A stretch of 64,000 nucleotides of DNA from assembly GCF_000775995.1 (NCBI RefSeq), contig NZ_CP009227.1, forward strand, positions 1,736,001-1,800,000, in the 5' to 3' direction. Positions 35,170 through 45,401 of this stretch are shown piece by piece. Position numbers and translations under genes: made by a program. Below the pieces are notes generated by a model that saw nothing but the letters and a program-made list of their open reading frames with translations, ran no database searches and was not told the DNA's origin. Source of the DNA: Treponema sp. OMZ 838 (GTDB taxonomy: Bacteria > Spirochaetota > Spirochaetia > Treponematales > Treponemataceae). Numbering within the stretch: the stretch's first letter is position 1; each line of letters opens with the position of its first letter.

Positions 35170-36096
35170 ATGAAAACCGGTTATTTAGCGGAACGGTCAA
35201 AACAGTTACAGCTGGCGGCGCTCTCCATTGCGCAGGGAATGCAAGCCGGAAGCTTCCGGAGTCATTTCCGGGGCAGGGGCATTGAGTTTGATTCGCTGCG
35301 GGAATACGAAGCGGGGGATGATATCCGCAGTATTGACTGGAACTTGATGGCACGAAGCGGCAAAACCTTTGTGAAACTGTACCGTGAAGAACGCGACCTG
35401 CGGCTTTTTTTGATTGTCGATGTGTCGGCTTCGATGGAAGCAGGCAGTACCGTTAATGCACCGCAAGAAAAAGCTTTGGAAGCGGCAGCGCTGATCACTT
35501 TTGCTGCGGAACATTTACACAGTTATACGGGGCTCCTCGCTTTTGACGGAAAGGTCGCGCGGGTATTCCAGCTCCGGCGCGGCAGAGAACCAAGTCTGCA
35601 TATTCTGAGCGCTCTGGAACGGATTACCGTTTCGGGCAGCAAAAGCAAAGGAACCGCATTGGCGCCTGCGCTTGAAGCGGCGGGAAAACTGTTGCGGCAG
35701 CGGGCGCTCGTCATTATTCTATCCGATTTTAAAGTAGAAAATTTTGAAAAAGAGTTGGGGGTATTAGCACGCCGTCATGACGTTGCAGCTATCCGCATTA
35801 CCGCGCCTTATGATGAAGCGCTTCCCGCCGCAGGGATATTGCGCTTTACCGACCCCGAAACGGGACTGGAGCGGCTCTTGCCGACCAATTCGCATCAGTT
35901 CCGGCAAGATCGTATCCGTCGTATAACCGAAGATACCCAACAATGGGAAAATACCTGTATACGCTGCGGAGTATATCCGCTTGTATTGCCCTACGACGGT
36001 AATACGGTAAAGCTCTTAAACCAGTTTTTTTTGACCGGCAAATACGGTATTCAACCCTTTAGCCGATACCGGCCTCAGGCGGATACGGTATTATGA
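35170..36096 (+). CDS. DUF58 domain protein
   Basis: A 308-residue DUF58 protein: FRSHFRGRGIEFDSLREYEA then GDDIRSIDWNLMARSGKTFV is the family core, and FLIVDVSASMEAGST is a MIDAS-like metal site of a von Willebrand A fold. DUF58 proteins usually travel with MoxR ATPases and BatD proteins; here only the BatD-like partner follows (overlap ATGA), and no MoxR gene is adjacent. A role in assembly or stress tolerance is inferred. Confidence 0.85.
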   Translation: MKTGYLAERSKQLQLAALSIAQGMQAGSFRSHFRGRGIEFDSLREYEAGDDIRSIDWNLMARSGKTFVKLYREERDLRLFLIVDVSASMEAGSTVNAPQEKALEAAALITFAAEHLHSYTGLLAFDGKVARVFQLRRGREPSLHILSALERITVSGSKSKGTALAPALEAAGKLLRQRALVIILSDFKVENFEKELGVLARRHDVAAIRITAPYDEALPAAGILRFTDPETGLERLLPTNSHQFRQDRIRRITEDTQQWENTCIRCGVYPLVLPYDGNTVKLLNQFFLTGKYGIQPFSRYRPQADTVL

Positions 36097-37121
36097 ACGG
36101 GGTTCTCATTCCTCAGCGTATCTTTGTCGGCGATACGGCACAGTTTCTTTTTCCGCTATCCGAAAAAGAATACAAAACATTAACCGGCAGCGGCTTTACC
36201 GTTGCCGTCCCTATTCCGCTTAAAAACATGACACAAAACGATGTGATGACAATCAACGAAATCAAGATTGTTACACGGGAATCACGGTATTACCTCGCTA
36301 TTACATTTGTCCCATGGGAAACAGGCGAAATTGAGTTTCCGTCTCTTACTTTCTTACAGCTACACACTAAACTTCCGGCGATTCCCGTTGATTCGCTCTT
36401 GGGAACCGGTGAACGGGTAAGCCTCCAGCCGCCGAAGCCGCCGCTGTTGCCGCCGGGAACTGACTTTCTATTATACGGCGCAGCAGTTTTAGGTGTTGGG
36501 TTGTTGGGAGTGTTAGCTGTCGGAGTGCGGCTGCTTTTGAGAAAGCTGCGGAGAAGAACGCTTGGAACGGCAAGAAAGCGGCTTACCGCACTTCGTAAAC
36601 AGTTAAAACGGCTTTACAAAGCAGCAAAGAAAATTCAAAAAGACTTACCTCCGCCCGGTGCGGCTTTCGCTACAAATCCGATTTCTGCGGATACGAACGC
36701 GATCGCCGCCGGAGAAATTCAAGAAAATACGGACAACAGGAAAGCTTCAAGCCTTACGGATGAAATCTCAAGGAATACGAAAAATACCATAGAAAGCTGG
36801 TATGCGGGCATTGACCGCTGTCTCCGCGAATATATACGGGCTTTGTATATGGACAACACCCTTGAAGCCTTAACAAAGGATGAAGCATATTTTTTAAGTG
36901 CGACATACGCAGAGTTGACGGAGACCCTTACAGAATTGTTTGCTCCGAAACGGAATATAGCCGATCTGTTTTGCATCTTTTATGCTATGTTGGAACAACA
37001 GCGCTTTGCAAGCACTCTTTCCGATTTAATCCGCAACTATACTGCCGTTTCGCAGGATATGCTTAAACAAGTTCCGCGTATTGCCGAAAAAGCAGAAGCC
37101 GAATACGCCTTACTCACCTAA
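36093..37121 (+). CDS. BatD-like membrane protein
   Basis: A 342-residue protein beginning within the stop of the DUF58 gene. The N-terminal ~110 residues are beta-type. A single transmembrane segment lies at ~125-148 (FLLYGAAVLGVGLLGVLAVG), followed by a cytoplasmic helical domain with many Lys/Arg. This is the layout of the BatD partner of DUF58/MoxR systems, although shorter than the usual BatD. It presumably tethers the DUF58 protein at the membrane. Confidence 0.6.
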   Translation: MNGVLIPQRIFVGDTAQFLFPLSEKEYKTLTGSGFTVAVPIPLKNMTQNDVMTINEIKIVTRESRYYLAITFVPWETGEIEFPSLTFLQLHTKLPAIPVDSLLGTGERVSLQPPKPPLLPPGTDFLLYGAAVLGVGLLGVLAVGVRLLLRKLRRRTLGTARKRLTALRKQLKRLYKAAKKIQKDLPPPGAAFATNPISADTNAIAAGEIQENTDNRKASSLTDEISRNTKNTIESWYAGIDRCLREYIRALYMDNTLEALTKDEAYFLSATYAELTETLTELFAPKRNIADLFCIFYAMLEQQRFASTLSDLIRNYTAVSQDMLKQVPRIAEKAEAEYALLT

Positions 37122-37174
37122 ATAATTCATCATTTTGAATTATGAATTTGCTCTAATTTTATTGTAAATTTTGC

Positions 37175-37202
37175 TTGCATTTAAAAAAAACTGTGCTATA
37201 AT
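37175..37202 (+). promoter_or_regulatory. Sigma70 promoter of arcA
   Basis: TTGCAT, a 16-base spacer and the perfect TATAAT lie about 110 bases before arcA. Confidence 0.75.
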
Positions 37203-37310
37203 TATTCCTATCTTTTGCAGGGAGACTCGGCTGATAGTGTTTTTCTACGCGAAGCAGCCTTTTGACGGTTTTTTTACCGTATCCTGCACTATAAGTTATA
37301 GGAGGCTTAT

Positions 37311-38537
37311 ATGTCCGTATTAAGTGTTACCAGTGAAATTAAAACACTGCGTAAAGTATTGCTTCATAGGCCTGGTGCCGAACTACTTCATTTAACTCCC
37401 GACACCTTAGGCGAACTGCTGTTTGACGACATTCCGTTCCTTAAAGTCGCTCAAGCAGAACATGACGCCTTTGCCAAGATTTTGAGAGATAACGGAGCTG
37501 AAGTTCTGTACCTCGAAGACCTTGCTGCTGAAGCAATTAAAAAACCGGAAATTAGAACAAAGTTTATTGAACAGTTTATTAACGAAAGCGATGTTTATTC
37601 CGAAAAACACAAAGAAAGCATCCGCGAACTGTTGAACAACATCAAAGATAATAAACAGCTGATTTTAAAAACGATGGAAGGCATTGATATTAAAGAACTT
37701 AATGTCAAAGGCAATGCTTCATTGGTAGACTTCGTTGCCGATTCCGATTCGTCAATGGTTGTCAACCCTATGCCGAACCTGTATTTTACCCGCGATCCTT
37801 TTGCTACAATTGGAAACGGCATAAGCTTAAATAGAATGTTCTCCGTTACCCGTAACCGTGAAACGATCTATGCCGAATACATTTTTAATCATCATCCCGA
37901 TTATGCCGGTAAAGTACCCAAGTTCTATGATCGCTATGATCCGCCCCACATTGAAGGCGGTGATATCCTCAATATAAATGAAAAAGTTTTGGCTATCGGT
38001 ATTTCTCAGCGAACCAGCGCAAACGCTATCGATGTTATCGCAAAGAAGATCTTCTTTAACAGCGAATCAAAGATCGAAACAATCCTTGCGTTTGATATTC
38101 CGGTAAGCCGCGCATTCATGCACTTGGATACGGTATTTACCCAGATCGATCACGACAAGTTCACAATCCATCCCGGTATTCTCGGCCCGCTCCGCGTATT
38201 CACCATCACCAAAGGTGCTGCAAAAGGCGAGTTGAAGATTGTACAAAATGATACGACGCTCGAAAAAACACTTGCACAGTACACCGGTACCGGCCATGCA
38301 GAGCTTATTCAGTGTGCAGGCGGCGACAGGATTGCAGCAGCACGCGAGCAGTGGAACGACGGTTCGAATACGCTGTGTATCAGCCCCGGAACAATCGTTG
38401 TATACGAAAGAAACGATGTTACCAATGAGCTTCTCACAAAGCACGGACTGAAGGTTCTGACAATGCCGAGCGCGGAGCTTTCACGCGGACGCGGCGGTCC
38501 CCGCTGTATGAGTATGCCGCTTGTACGCGACAACTAA
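37311..38537 (+). CDS. arcA: Arginine deiminase
   Basis: A 408-residue arginine deiminase. It converts arginine to citrulline and ammonia, the first step of the arginine deiminase energy pathway. Visible motifs: [24 protein letters not shown] and [13 protein letters not shown] contribute substrate residues; the catalytic Cys is in [16 protein letters not shown] (~residue 399). AGGAGG precedes the ATG. Promoter at 37175-37202. Partner genes follow at 38870-42403. Confidence 0.96.
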   Translation: MSVLSVTSEIKTLRKVLLHRPGAELLHLTPDTLGELLFDDIPFLKVAQAEHDAFAKILRDNGAEVLYLEDLAAEAIKKPEIRTKFIEQFINESDVYSEKHKESIRELLNNIKDNKQLILKTMEGIDIKELNVKGNASLVDFVADSDSSMVVNPMPNLYFTRDPFATIGNGISLNRMFSVTRNRETIYAEYIFNHHPDYAGKVPKFYDRYDPPHIEGGDILNINEKVLAIGISQRTSANAIDVIAKKIFFNSESKIETILAFDIPVSRAFMHLDTVFTQIDHDKFTIHPGILGPLRVFTITKGAAKGELKIVQNDTTLEKTLAQYTGTGHAELIQCAGGDRIAAAREQWNDGSNTLCISPGTIVVYERNDVTNELLTKHGLKVLTMPSAELSRGRGGPRCMSMPLVRDN

Positions 38538-38869
38538 GCCGTACATTGCCATAGAGTGCCGACACGTTCTTTCCCGTTAGATCGGATAAACAGACAGGTG
38601 TCGGTCTCTGCTATTTTTGTACCACGGTACTCCATGTAGACTGCGGATTACCGCATTGCTGCTTGGAACGGCTGATATCTTGTCAGTGTTGTGTTGCTTG
38701 TCAAATTAAAAAGGCTGTGGTACAATTTTTGCATGGGAAGCGTCTGCATACAGATAAGTATTGAAGGCGTTTCCCATATTATTTCATTACTGGGACTGTC
38801 AAAAAACTGAATTTTTTGAACGGTTTCCTTAATTTTTTAAACGCTATTAAATAATAGCAAGGAGTTTTT
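38538..38869. other. Long leader between arcA and the ornithine carbamoyltransferase gene
   Basis: About 330 bases. A CCGACAC/GTGTCGG stem at 38571-38606 followed by a T-rich tail may end the arcA transcript. A promoter (TTGTCA, 17, TACAAT) lies at 38698-38726. A GCTATT/AATAGC hairpin at 38844-38859 lies just ahead of the AAGGAG ribosome-binding site. No ORF was seen. Confidence 0.5.
38698..38726 (+). promoter_or_regulatory. Sigma70 promoter of the argF-arcC unit
   Basis: TTGTCA, a 17-base spacer and TACAAT. Confidence 0.7.
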
Positions 38870-39862
38870 ATGGGTGTGAATCTTTTAGGACGCAGCTTCT
38901 TAAAGTTGTTGGATTTCAGCTCAGCAGAAATCAGGTATTTGTTGGATCTTTCAAAAGAATTAAAAAAATTGAAGATGACACATACCCCGCACGATCACTT
39001 AAAAGGAAAAAACATCGTATTATTGTTTGAAAAAACTTCAACACGCACACGTTGTTCTTTTGAAGTTGCCGCTATGGATTTAGGTATGGGTTCAACCTTC
39101 CTTGATCCTGCAAGCTCTCAGATGGGGCATAAGGAAAGCATCGAAGACACCGCACGGGTTTTGGGTCGTATGTACGACGGTATCGAATACCGCGGATTTA
39201 GCCAAGAAATCGTTGAAAAACTGGCAAAATATGCAGGCGTACCGGTTTGGAACGGTTTAACCAATGAATTCCATCCCACTCAGATGCTTGCAGACGTGCT
39301 CACCGTTGAAGAGCACTTCGGCCATTTGAAGGGTATCAAACTGACGTTTGTCGGCGATGCACGCAACAACGTTGCTAATTCGCTGATGATTGTATGCGCA
39401 AAGATGGGTATGCACTTTACCGCATGCGGCCCCAAGGAGCTGTTCCCCGCAGCCGACCTTGTAAAGACTGCTGAAGCGATTGCAAAGGAAACCGGTGCAA
39501 CCATTACGCTTACCGATGATGTAGAAAAAGGCTGTAAAAACGCAGACGTATTGTACACCGACATTTGGGTATCGATGGGTGAACCCGACAGCGTATGGGA
39601 ATCCCGCATTAAGCTGTTGAGCAAGTATCAGGTGAACAAGAAGATGATGGCTCTTGCCAACCACAATGCTATCTTCTTGCACTGCTTGCCTTCATTCCAC
39701 GACTTGAATACGAAAGTCGGACGCGAAGTGAACGAGAAATTCGGTATTCCTGAAATGGAAGTAAGCAACGAAGTCTTTGAATCTGCACAGTCAAAAGTGT
39801 TCGATCAGGCTGAAAACCGCATGCATACTATTAAAGCAGTTATGTATGCAACCTTAAAATAA
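38870..39862 (+). CDS. argF: Ornithine carbamoyltransferase
   Basis: A 330-residue enzyme. The carbamoyl-phosphate motif is [13 protein letters not shown] near residue 55, the ornithine region [15 protein letters not shown], and the catalytic Cys/His motif HCLPSFHD near residue 275. In the arginine deiminase pathway it runs catabolically, cleaving citrulline to ornithine and carbamoyl phosphate, so arcB is an equally good name. AAGGAG precedes the ATG. arcC follows 19 bases later. Confidence 0.95.
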   Translation: MGVNLLGRSFLKLLDFSSAEIRYLLDLSKELKKLKMTHTPHDHLKGKNIVLLFEKTSTRTRCSFEVAAMDLGMGSTFLDPASSQMGHKESIEDTARVLGRMYDGIEYRGFSQEIVEKLAKYAGVPVWNGLTNEFHPTQMLADVLTVEEHFGHLKGIKLTFVGDARNNVANSLMIVCAKMGMHFTACGPKELFPAADLVKTAEAIAKETGATITLTDDVEKGCKNADVLYTDIWVSMGEPDSVWESRIKLLSKYQVNKKMMALANHNAIFLHCLPSFHDLNTKVGREVNEKFGIPEMEVSNEVFESAQSKVFDQAENRMHTIKAVMYATLK

Positions 39863-39881
39863 AGCGAGCGTTACTACGAAT

Positions 39882-40826
39882 ATGAAAAAAGAAAGAATTG
39901 TTGTAGCGCTTGGCGGAAATGCACTTGGGAATAATCCGCAGGAGCAGCTCGCTTTAGTAAAAGAAACGGCAAAATCGATTGTTGCATTGGCAGAAAGCGG
40001 CTATGAAATCGTTATCGGACACGGTAATGGGCCGCAGGTCGGTATGATTAATTTGGCAATGGACTATGCTGCAAATGGAAGTGCGGGAACTCCTGCAATG
40101 CCGTTTGCTGAATGCGGCGCCATGAGCCAAGGATATATCGGCTATCACTTGCAGCAGGCAATCGGCGACGAACTGAAACGACGGAATGTTAAACGCGAAG
40201 TCGTATGCGTTATCACGCAGGTTTTGGTATCGGAAAACGATCCCGCGTTCACAAACCCCAGTAAGCCTATCGGTATGTTCTATACAAAAGAACAGGCTGA
40301 TAAAATTAAGGCTGAAAAACCGGATCAGACATTTGTTGAGGATGCAGGCAGAGGCTACCGCCGTGTTGTTCCGTCACCGCAGCCGGTCGCAATTGTCGAA
40401 CGCCCCGTTATCGAAGAGTTGGTTGCCGCAGGGCATATCGTTATTACTGTCGGAGGCGGCGGTATTCCGGTTCTGCAAAAAGCAGACGGCTTACACGGCG
40501 TTGATGCAGTTATCGACAAGGATAAATCCTGTGCAAAACTCGCAGCGGATGTTAAGGCTGATAAACTGGTTATCTTAACGGCGGTTGATCAGGTTTGTAT
40601 CAATTTTAACAAACCCAATCAGCAGGCTTTAAGCAAACTGAACATTGCCGAGGCAGAAAAATACATTGCCGAAGGGCATTTTGCAAAAGGCAGTATGCTC
40701 CCCAAGGTGGAAGCATGTTTACAGTTTGTCCGCAATCACAAAGAAGGACAGGCTGTTATTACCTCATTGGCTAATGCAGGCAATGCGCTGAAAGGCGGTA
40801 ACAGTACGGTTATTACCGCTAACTAA
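39882..40826 (+). CDS. arcC: Carbamate kinase
   Basis: A 314-residue kinase that makes ATP from carbamoyl phosphate, the energy-yielding step of the pathway. Visible are VALGGNALGNNPQEQL at the start, IGHGNGPQVGMINLA, and the Lys/Asp-rich core VIDKDKSCAKLAADVKADKL. It is probably translated from the same mRNA as argF. A strong stem (GTGCTGCGG/CCGCAGCAC) follows the stop. Confidence 0.95.
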   Translation: MKKERIVVALGGNALGNNPQEQLALVKETAKSIVALAESGYEIVIGHGNGPQVGMINLAMDYAANGSAGTPAMPFAECGAMSQGYIGYHLQQAIGDELKRRNVKREVVCVITQVLVSENDPAFTNPSKPIGMFYTKEQADKIKAEKPDQTFVEDAGRGYRRVVPSPQPVAIVERPVIEELVAAGHIVITVGGGGIPVLQKADGLHGVDAVIDKDKSCAKLAADVKADKLVILTAVDQVCINFNKPNQQALSKLNIAEAEKYIAEGHFAKGSMLPKVEACLQFVRNHKEGQAVITSLANAGNALKGGNSTVITAN

Positions 40827-40828
40827 TT

Positions 40829-40866
40829 TACGGTGCTGCGGATAAATACACGTTATTTACCGCAGC
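40829..40866. terminator. Stem-loop after arcC
   Basis: GTGCTGCGG with TAAATA pairs with TATTTA and CCGCAGCAC around a short loop. No T run follows, so it may be a processing or attenuating hairpin rather than a full terminator. Confidence 0.5.
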
Positions 40867-40981
40867 ACTGCCGGTATTCCGGTTAGTATGACGTTGTCTT
40901 CTAACCGGAGCTTGCATCATATATTGTATAAAAACTGTATAATCATGCAAACCGGCTTTTAAATAAATTGGAGGAAAAAAA

Positions 40982-42403
40982 ATGGGAAAAGATAAAAAAA
41001 AGAGGTCATCTCTCTCCGCATTCTCGATTTTGTATATCATTTTGTTTGTATTGGCGATAATCACATGGATTATCCCCGATGTTAAAAGTGCAACACTCGG
41101 AACCATCGTTATGGCATCCTACAATGGATTTTCCAATGCGCTTGACGTTTGTTTCTTCGTATTGGTACTCGGCGGTTTCTTGGGTATTGTAACAAAAACC
41201 GGTGCTCTTAACGCAGGTATTACTCACCTTGTAAAAAAATTAAAGGGCAATGAGCTTATCCTTATTCCGATTCTGATGACACTGTTCTCAATCGGCGGTA
41301 CAACGTATGGTATGGCTGAAGAGACGGTTGCTTTCTACGGACTGTTGGCAGCAACGATGGTTGCAGCCGGTTTTGATTCGGTTGTCGGTGCCGCTACGGT
41401 ATTGCTCGGTGCGGGTGTCGGCGTTCTCGGTTCAACGGTAAACCCCTTTGCAACCGGTATCGCTATTGACAGTATCAACAAAAGTTTTGAAGAACTCGGT
41501 ATTCAGAGCAGCGTAAATAACGGTATTGTTATTGCATTGGGTATTGTTCTATGGCTTTCATCTCTCATCATTGCATGTGCATTTGTAATGTCCTATGCAA
41601 AGAAAGTAAAGAGAGATAAGGGTTCCACCATCCTTTCCTTGCAAGAACAAGAAATCATGAATGCGGAATTCACAAAGAAAGATACGGACGTTGCAGTTGA
41701 ATATACCGGAAAAATGAAGCTTACAATGGGCATCTTCGCATTCGGTTTCTTCGTGATGATTATTTCCGTCATTCCGTGGGATAAATTCAATGTTACCATA
41801 TTCCAGGGCTGGTCGTCATTCTTAACCGGTGCTGCAATCGGTGAATGGTGGTTCGGTGAATTGGGTATGTGGTTCTTCATCATCGGTTTGATCATTGCAT
41901 TTATCAATAGGTTTACCGAAAATGAAATCGTTTCCGCATTTATGGAAGGCGCAAAGGATATCATGAGCGTTGTTCTCGTTATCGCTGTTGCACGCGGTGC
42001 TTCCGTATTAATGGGTGAAACCGGTTTGGATAAGTACGTTCTTGAACATGCTTCAAAAGCATTGGAAGGTTTGCCGGCATTTGCATTTGCACCGCTTTCA
42101 TACATCTTGTATGCCTTGCTGTCATTCGTTATCCCGTCAACCTCAGGTTTGGCAACCGTATCAATGCCGATTATGGGACCGCTTGCACAGAACTTAGGCT
42201 ACAACCCCGCTGTTATGGTTATGATTTTCTCTGCAGCATCCGGTATCCTGAACCTCTTTACCCCCACGAGCGGTGTTGTTATGGGCGGTCTCGCGAGCGC
42301 ACGTATCGAATACAGCACATGGCTCAAGTTTGTCGGTAAAGTGCTTGCCGTACTGTTTATCGTCAACCTCGTCGTTCTGACTGTGGGAATGATGGTTCTT
42401 TAA
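40982..42403 (+). CDS. YfcC/ArcD2-type amino acid carrier (arginine/ornithine exchange likely)
   Basis: A 473-residue polytopic membrane protein with about 12 hydrophobic segments. It begins with a charged N-terminus and FLAIITWIIPD-type helix. The segments TTYGMAEETVAFYGLLAATM and PFATGIAIDSI fit the PF03606 (C4-dicarboxylate anaerobic carrier / YfcC) group, which includes ArcD2-type antiporters. Next to arcA-argF-arcC, arginine/ornithine antiport is the obvious inference. A TATAAT at 40938-40943 suggests its own promoter. A terminator follows at 42485-42524. Confidence 0.85.
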   Translation: MGKDKKKRSSLSAFSILYIILFVLAIITWIIPDVKSATLGTIVMASYNGFSNALDVCFFVLVLGGFLGIVTKTGALNAGITHLVKKLKGNELILIPILMTLFSIGGTTYGMAEETVAFYGLLAATMVAAGFDSVVGAATVLLGAGVGVLGSTVNPFATGIAIDSINKSFEELGIQSSVNNGIVIALGIVLWLSSLIIACAFVMSYAKKVKRDKGSTILSLQEQEIMNAEFTKKDTDVAVEYTGKMKLTMGIFAFGFFVMIISVIPWDKFNVTIFQGWSSFLTGAAIGEWWFGELGMWFFIIGLIIAFINRFTENEIVSAFMEGAKDIMSVVLVIAVARGASVLMGETGLDKYVLEHASKALEGLPAFAFAPLSYILYALLSFVIPSTSGLATVSMPIMGPLAQNLGYNPAVMVMIFSAASGILNLFTPTSGVVMGGLASARIEYSTWLKFVGKVLAVLFIVNLVVLTVGMMVL

Positions 42404-42484
42404 AAATAAGCTTTGGGCGTAAAAGTCTGAGACAGTAGGCACCTAAAAATTTAGATTTTTCCGTGCCTATCATATTTAATAACA

Positions 42485-42524
42485 AAAACGGCCTATTAAC
42501 CCGTTCGGATTAATAGGCCGTTTT
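42485..42524. terminator. Terminator between the carrier and lipoprotein genes
   Basis: AAAACGGCCTATTAA pairs with TTAATAGGCCGTTTT around a nine-base loop, bidirectional. A weaker TAGGCAC/GTGCCTA hairpin lies just upstream at 42436-42469. Confidence 0.85.
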
Positions 42525-42540
42525 GTATTTATACCTGCCG

Positions 42541-43179
42541 TTATTGATAAATCTCGATGGTAGCTTTATCCGTCAAAAGAAGTATAATCGGTATATCGAT
42601 CATATATTCATCGTATAAATCCAGATAACCTACTTCGGTTGATTTTTTTGCCGTTTTCAGAAGAACTCTTTTGATGGACGGCATACATGTCTTGCTTATC
42701 AATAATCGGTATTTACTGCTTGCTAAAAATAATTGCAGCATTTCGTTGTCGGTTTTTGAATAATCATCATCTTGCAGCGAACCGACATAAATCGTCATTT
42801 TCTTTTTCCCATATTTTGGGATAAGGTCAATATCCTCTGCATTGATTGCTTTGAGTATGTCTTTATCTTTGTAGTTGATATTCATGTCGATTAGGTATCC
42901 GGCATTGACTTGATCGTTTATTTTTGTCATTTTTGCACCGAATTGTTCGTATTCTTCCATGTCCGATGTGTTGAACTCAGCAAAAAGATCATCGTAATTG
43001 ACGGATGGATTCCCCTGCATCGATGCCAACATCTCAATAACTGCCTTTGTGGCAGTGATGCTGATGGTGTTCTGCTCCGTCCCGTCGCTTTTACGGGTAA
43101 TATGCTGCACGATATCGATACAGCCTGTCAAGCTGAGACAACATAACCCGATACAAATTAATAGTGTTATTTTTTTCAT
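42541..43179 (-). CDS. Lipoprotein of unknown function
   Basis: A 212-residue protein with a lipoprotein signal: KKITLLICIGLCCLSLTGC, the lipobox Cys being residue 19. The mature part is mixed alpha/beta with a Lys/Ile-rich C-terminus. No family is recognised. A perfect TTGACA-17-TAGAAT promoter lies at 43198-43226. Confidence 0.7.
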   Translation of the reverse strand: MKKITLLICIGLCCLSLTGCIDIVQHITRKSDGTEQNTISITATKAVIEMLASMQGNPSVNYDDLFAEFNTSDMEEYEQFGAKMTKINDQVNAGYLIDMNINYKDKDILKAINAEDIDLIPKYGKKKMTIYVGSLQDDDYSKTDNEMLQLFLASSKYRLLISKTCMPSIKRVLLKTAKKSTEVGYLDLYDEYMIDIPIILLLTDKATIEIYQ

Positions 43180-43197
43180 AGAGAACTCCTTCTCTTA

Positions 43198-43226
43198 ATT
43201 CTATAAGGAGCTGGAGGGTATGTCAA
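43198..43226 (-). promoter_or_regulatory. Promoter of the lipoprotein gene
   Basis: On the minus strand, TTGACA, a 17-base spacer and TAGAAT, at the 3' edge of murD. Confidence 0.75.
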
Positions 43227-43258
43227 TCAAAAAAATAGGGTGGAGCAGTGCATCCGCA

Positions 43259-44689
43259 TTAGACGTTGGGCCAGCATTGCCGCACTGCTTCTTTAAAGCG
43301 GAGACCGCGGTCGAACTCGTTTTTGAACATACCGAAGCTCGTAGCGCCTGGGGAAAATACAACGATTTCTTTTGCTGCAGCATTGTTATTTTGCAGTGCC
43401 GGTTCGCATTCTCTGCGGACTGCTTCGAGCAGTGTAGAAAGATCTTGAAAGGGACCGAAGTACGGGGTGCGTTGCGCTTGTAGTAGCGGTATTAATTTAT
43501 CGGTACCTGTGCCGGCAAGTAAAAACAATGCTTTTGCCTTTTTAAGTTCCGGTGCAAGTGCGGTAAAGTCAAGTTTTTTGTCGGTACCCCCGGTGATGAG
43601 AATAACCGGCTTTTCAAAGGCATTCACCGCTGCCGCCGCCGCTTCGGGAATCGTTGCTGCAGAATCATTATAGAATTTGAAGTGTTCCGTTTCGTAAAAA
43701 AATTCAAGCCGGTGGGGAATACCACCGTAGCTTTTCATAACGGATGGAATCTGTTGCAGATCGGCGCCGTATAACGCAAGGGCAAGCGAGGCTGCCATGA
43801 CATTTTGCTTGAGTGCTGCGCCGGGCACTGTAATTCGGGAGGGCAGCAGCAGGCGGTCATCGCCCGGTGTCAGCCGTATGCGAGCTGAACCGTCGGAAGC
43901 TATCCATGCACCGGTGAGGTTCGGCGGCAACGGATGTGTACTGTACCAAAAAACCTGTCCGGCTGTTTCCTGCGCAAAAACCTTTCCCCAGCCGTCATCG
44001 TAGTTGCAGATTGTGTAATCGGTCTTATCTTGGTTGTGGTAGATAATTTTTTTGTCGGCTACATAGCGTTCCATCGAACCGTACCAGTTTTGATGATCGG
44101 GCATAATATGAGTGATAAGTGCTATTTTCGGTTTTAGCTGCGGACGGTGCGCAAGGTCGCCGAGCTGCCAGCTGGAAAGCTCCAACACAACCGGCGTGTC
44201 GGCGTGTGTTTCTGTTAAGAAGGTGAGTGGGCTTACCGTGATGTTACCGCCGAGAAATGCCCGTATGCCGCATTGCTGCAGTCCGTAGTACAGCGCGCTG
44301 ACGGTTGACGATTTTCCTTTACTGCCGGTTACGGCAAGCACCGGCGCATCACTCAGCTGTAAAAAAATCGAGATATCCGTTTCGATGCAGTGTGCTGCAG
44401 CAAGGTAGGGATTCCCCTCCAATTTTACGCCGGGATTTTTAATCACCATATCAGCCGTACGGAAATCTTCAATATTGTGGCCGCCGAGAGCAAAACGCAC
44501 ATTAGGATATTGCTGCAATTCTTCAACAGAAGGTGCAAGCTCCTCTTCGGTTTTCATGTCGGTTACGATCACCTCTTTTGCACCGTGTTCTGCAAAAAAA
44601 CGCGCGGAAGCAAGTCCTCCACCGTTTAATCCAAGTCCCATAATCGTTACCGAAAGCCCTGCAATATCGTTCAAATTCCGTATCATCAT
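43259..44689 (-). CDS. murD: UDP-N-acetylmuramoylalanine-D-glutamate ligase
   Basis: A 476-residue Mur ligase D. The N-terminal NAD-like fold IMGLGLNGGGLASARFFA is followed by the ATP site AVTGSKGKSSTVSALYYGL (~residue 117) and the Glu/His region LELSSWQLGDL ... THIMPDHQNWYGS; the C-terminal domain holds SYGGIPHRLEFFYE. It adds D-glutamate to UDP-MurNAc-Ala. No clear ribosome-binding site is seen, and the second ATG at 44686 is equally possible. Divergent from apt. Confidence 0.93.
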   Translation of the reverse strand: MMIRNLNDIAGLSVTIMGLGLNGGGLASARFFAEHGAKEVIVTDMKTEEELAPSVEELQQYPNVRFALGGHNIEDFRTADMVIKNPGVKLEGNPYLAAAHCIETDISIFLQLSDAPVLAVTGSKGKSSTVSALYYGLQQCGIRAFLGGNITVSPLTFLTETHADTPVVLELSSWQLGDLAHRPQLKPKIALITHIMPDHQNWYGSMERYVADKKIIYHNQDKTDYTICNYDDGWGKVFAQETAGQVFWYSTHPLPPNLTGAWIASDGSARIRLTPGDDRLLLPSRITVPGAALKQNVMAASLALALYGADLQQIPSVMKSYGGIPHRLEFFYETEHFKFYNDSAATIPEAAAAAVNAFEKPVILITGGTDKKLDFTALAPELKKAKALFLLAGTGTDKLIPLLQAQRTPYFGPFQDLSTLLEAVRRECEPALQNNNAAAKEIVVFSPGATSFGMFKNEFDRGLRFKEAVRQCWPNV

Positions 44690-44855
44690 TCGGCAATAAT
44701 ATCAAAAAAAAGTATTTAGAAAAGAATGCGTATTTTTGATTAGCATCTGCCAAATGTATCTTTTGGAAAAAATGTGTTCTTAAATTGTCCTCAGCTGCAA
44801 TTGCCGTGCTTCTCCTTGCCTTGACTATTATACCCTGTAAAGTTAAAATGTTAAT

Positions 44856-45386
44856 ATGAGAGATACATTGATAGATAGTGCCGTTCGCAAGATTCCTGAT
44901 TTTCCTAAGAAGGGAATTTTGTTTTATGATATTACGGGGCTTCTGATAAATCCTGAAGCGTTTCACTATTGTTTGGATAAGCTTACGGGCTTTTATAAGG
45001 ATGAAAAAATCGATGCGGTTGCAGCGATCGAATCGCGCGGTTTTATTTTTGCGGCTCCCTTTGCAGATAGACTCGGTATCCCGTTGATTCTTATCAGAAA
45101 GAAGGGAAAGTTGCCGGGCGATACCTATTCCTGCTCATACGACCTCGAATACGGGCAAGCAACGATCGAAGTGCACACCTCCGATATACAAAAGGGGCAG
45201 CGGATATTGCTGCTCGATGATCTGATTGCAACCGGCGGCACGCTGAATGCGGCGCGGAAAATGCTGAATCAGGGCGGCGCCGAGGTGGTCGGTTTTTGCG
45301 GCGTTATCGGATTGCCGTTTTTGCACTATGACAAGATTATCGGTGATTTACCGATTAAAACACTGATCGAATACGACAGCGAATAG
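44856..45386 (+). CDS. apt: Adenine phosphoribosyltransferase
   Basis: A 176-residue enzyme that salvages adenine to AMP. The PRPP motif is ILLLDDLIATGGTLNAA (~residue 115) and the dimer/substrate region AIESRGFIFAAPFADRLG. The start of IPDFPKKGILFYDITGLL is the usual family N-terminus. asnS begins 15 bases later, forming an operon. Confidence 0.95.
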   Translation: MRDTLIDSAVRKIPDFPKKGILFYDITGLLINPEAFHYCLDKLTGFYKDEKIDAVAAIESRGFIFAAPFADRLGIPLILIRKKGKLPGDTYSCSYDLEYGQATIEVHTSDIQKGQRILLLDDLIATGGTLNAARKMLNQGGAEVVGFCGVIGLPFLHYDKIIGDLPIKTLIEYDSE

Positions 45387-45401
45387 GGATGAGATTTTAA
45401 A

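Noticed and set aside
38538-38869. Riboswitch or T-box upstream of argF
   Set aside because: No T-box core or known aptamer pattern; the space is explained by a terminator-like stem, a promoter and a small hairpin.
43220-43483. Plus-strand frame with a strong GGAG site opposite murD
   Set aside because: The GGAG lies in the minus-strand promoter of the lipoprotein gene and the frame is antisense to murD.
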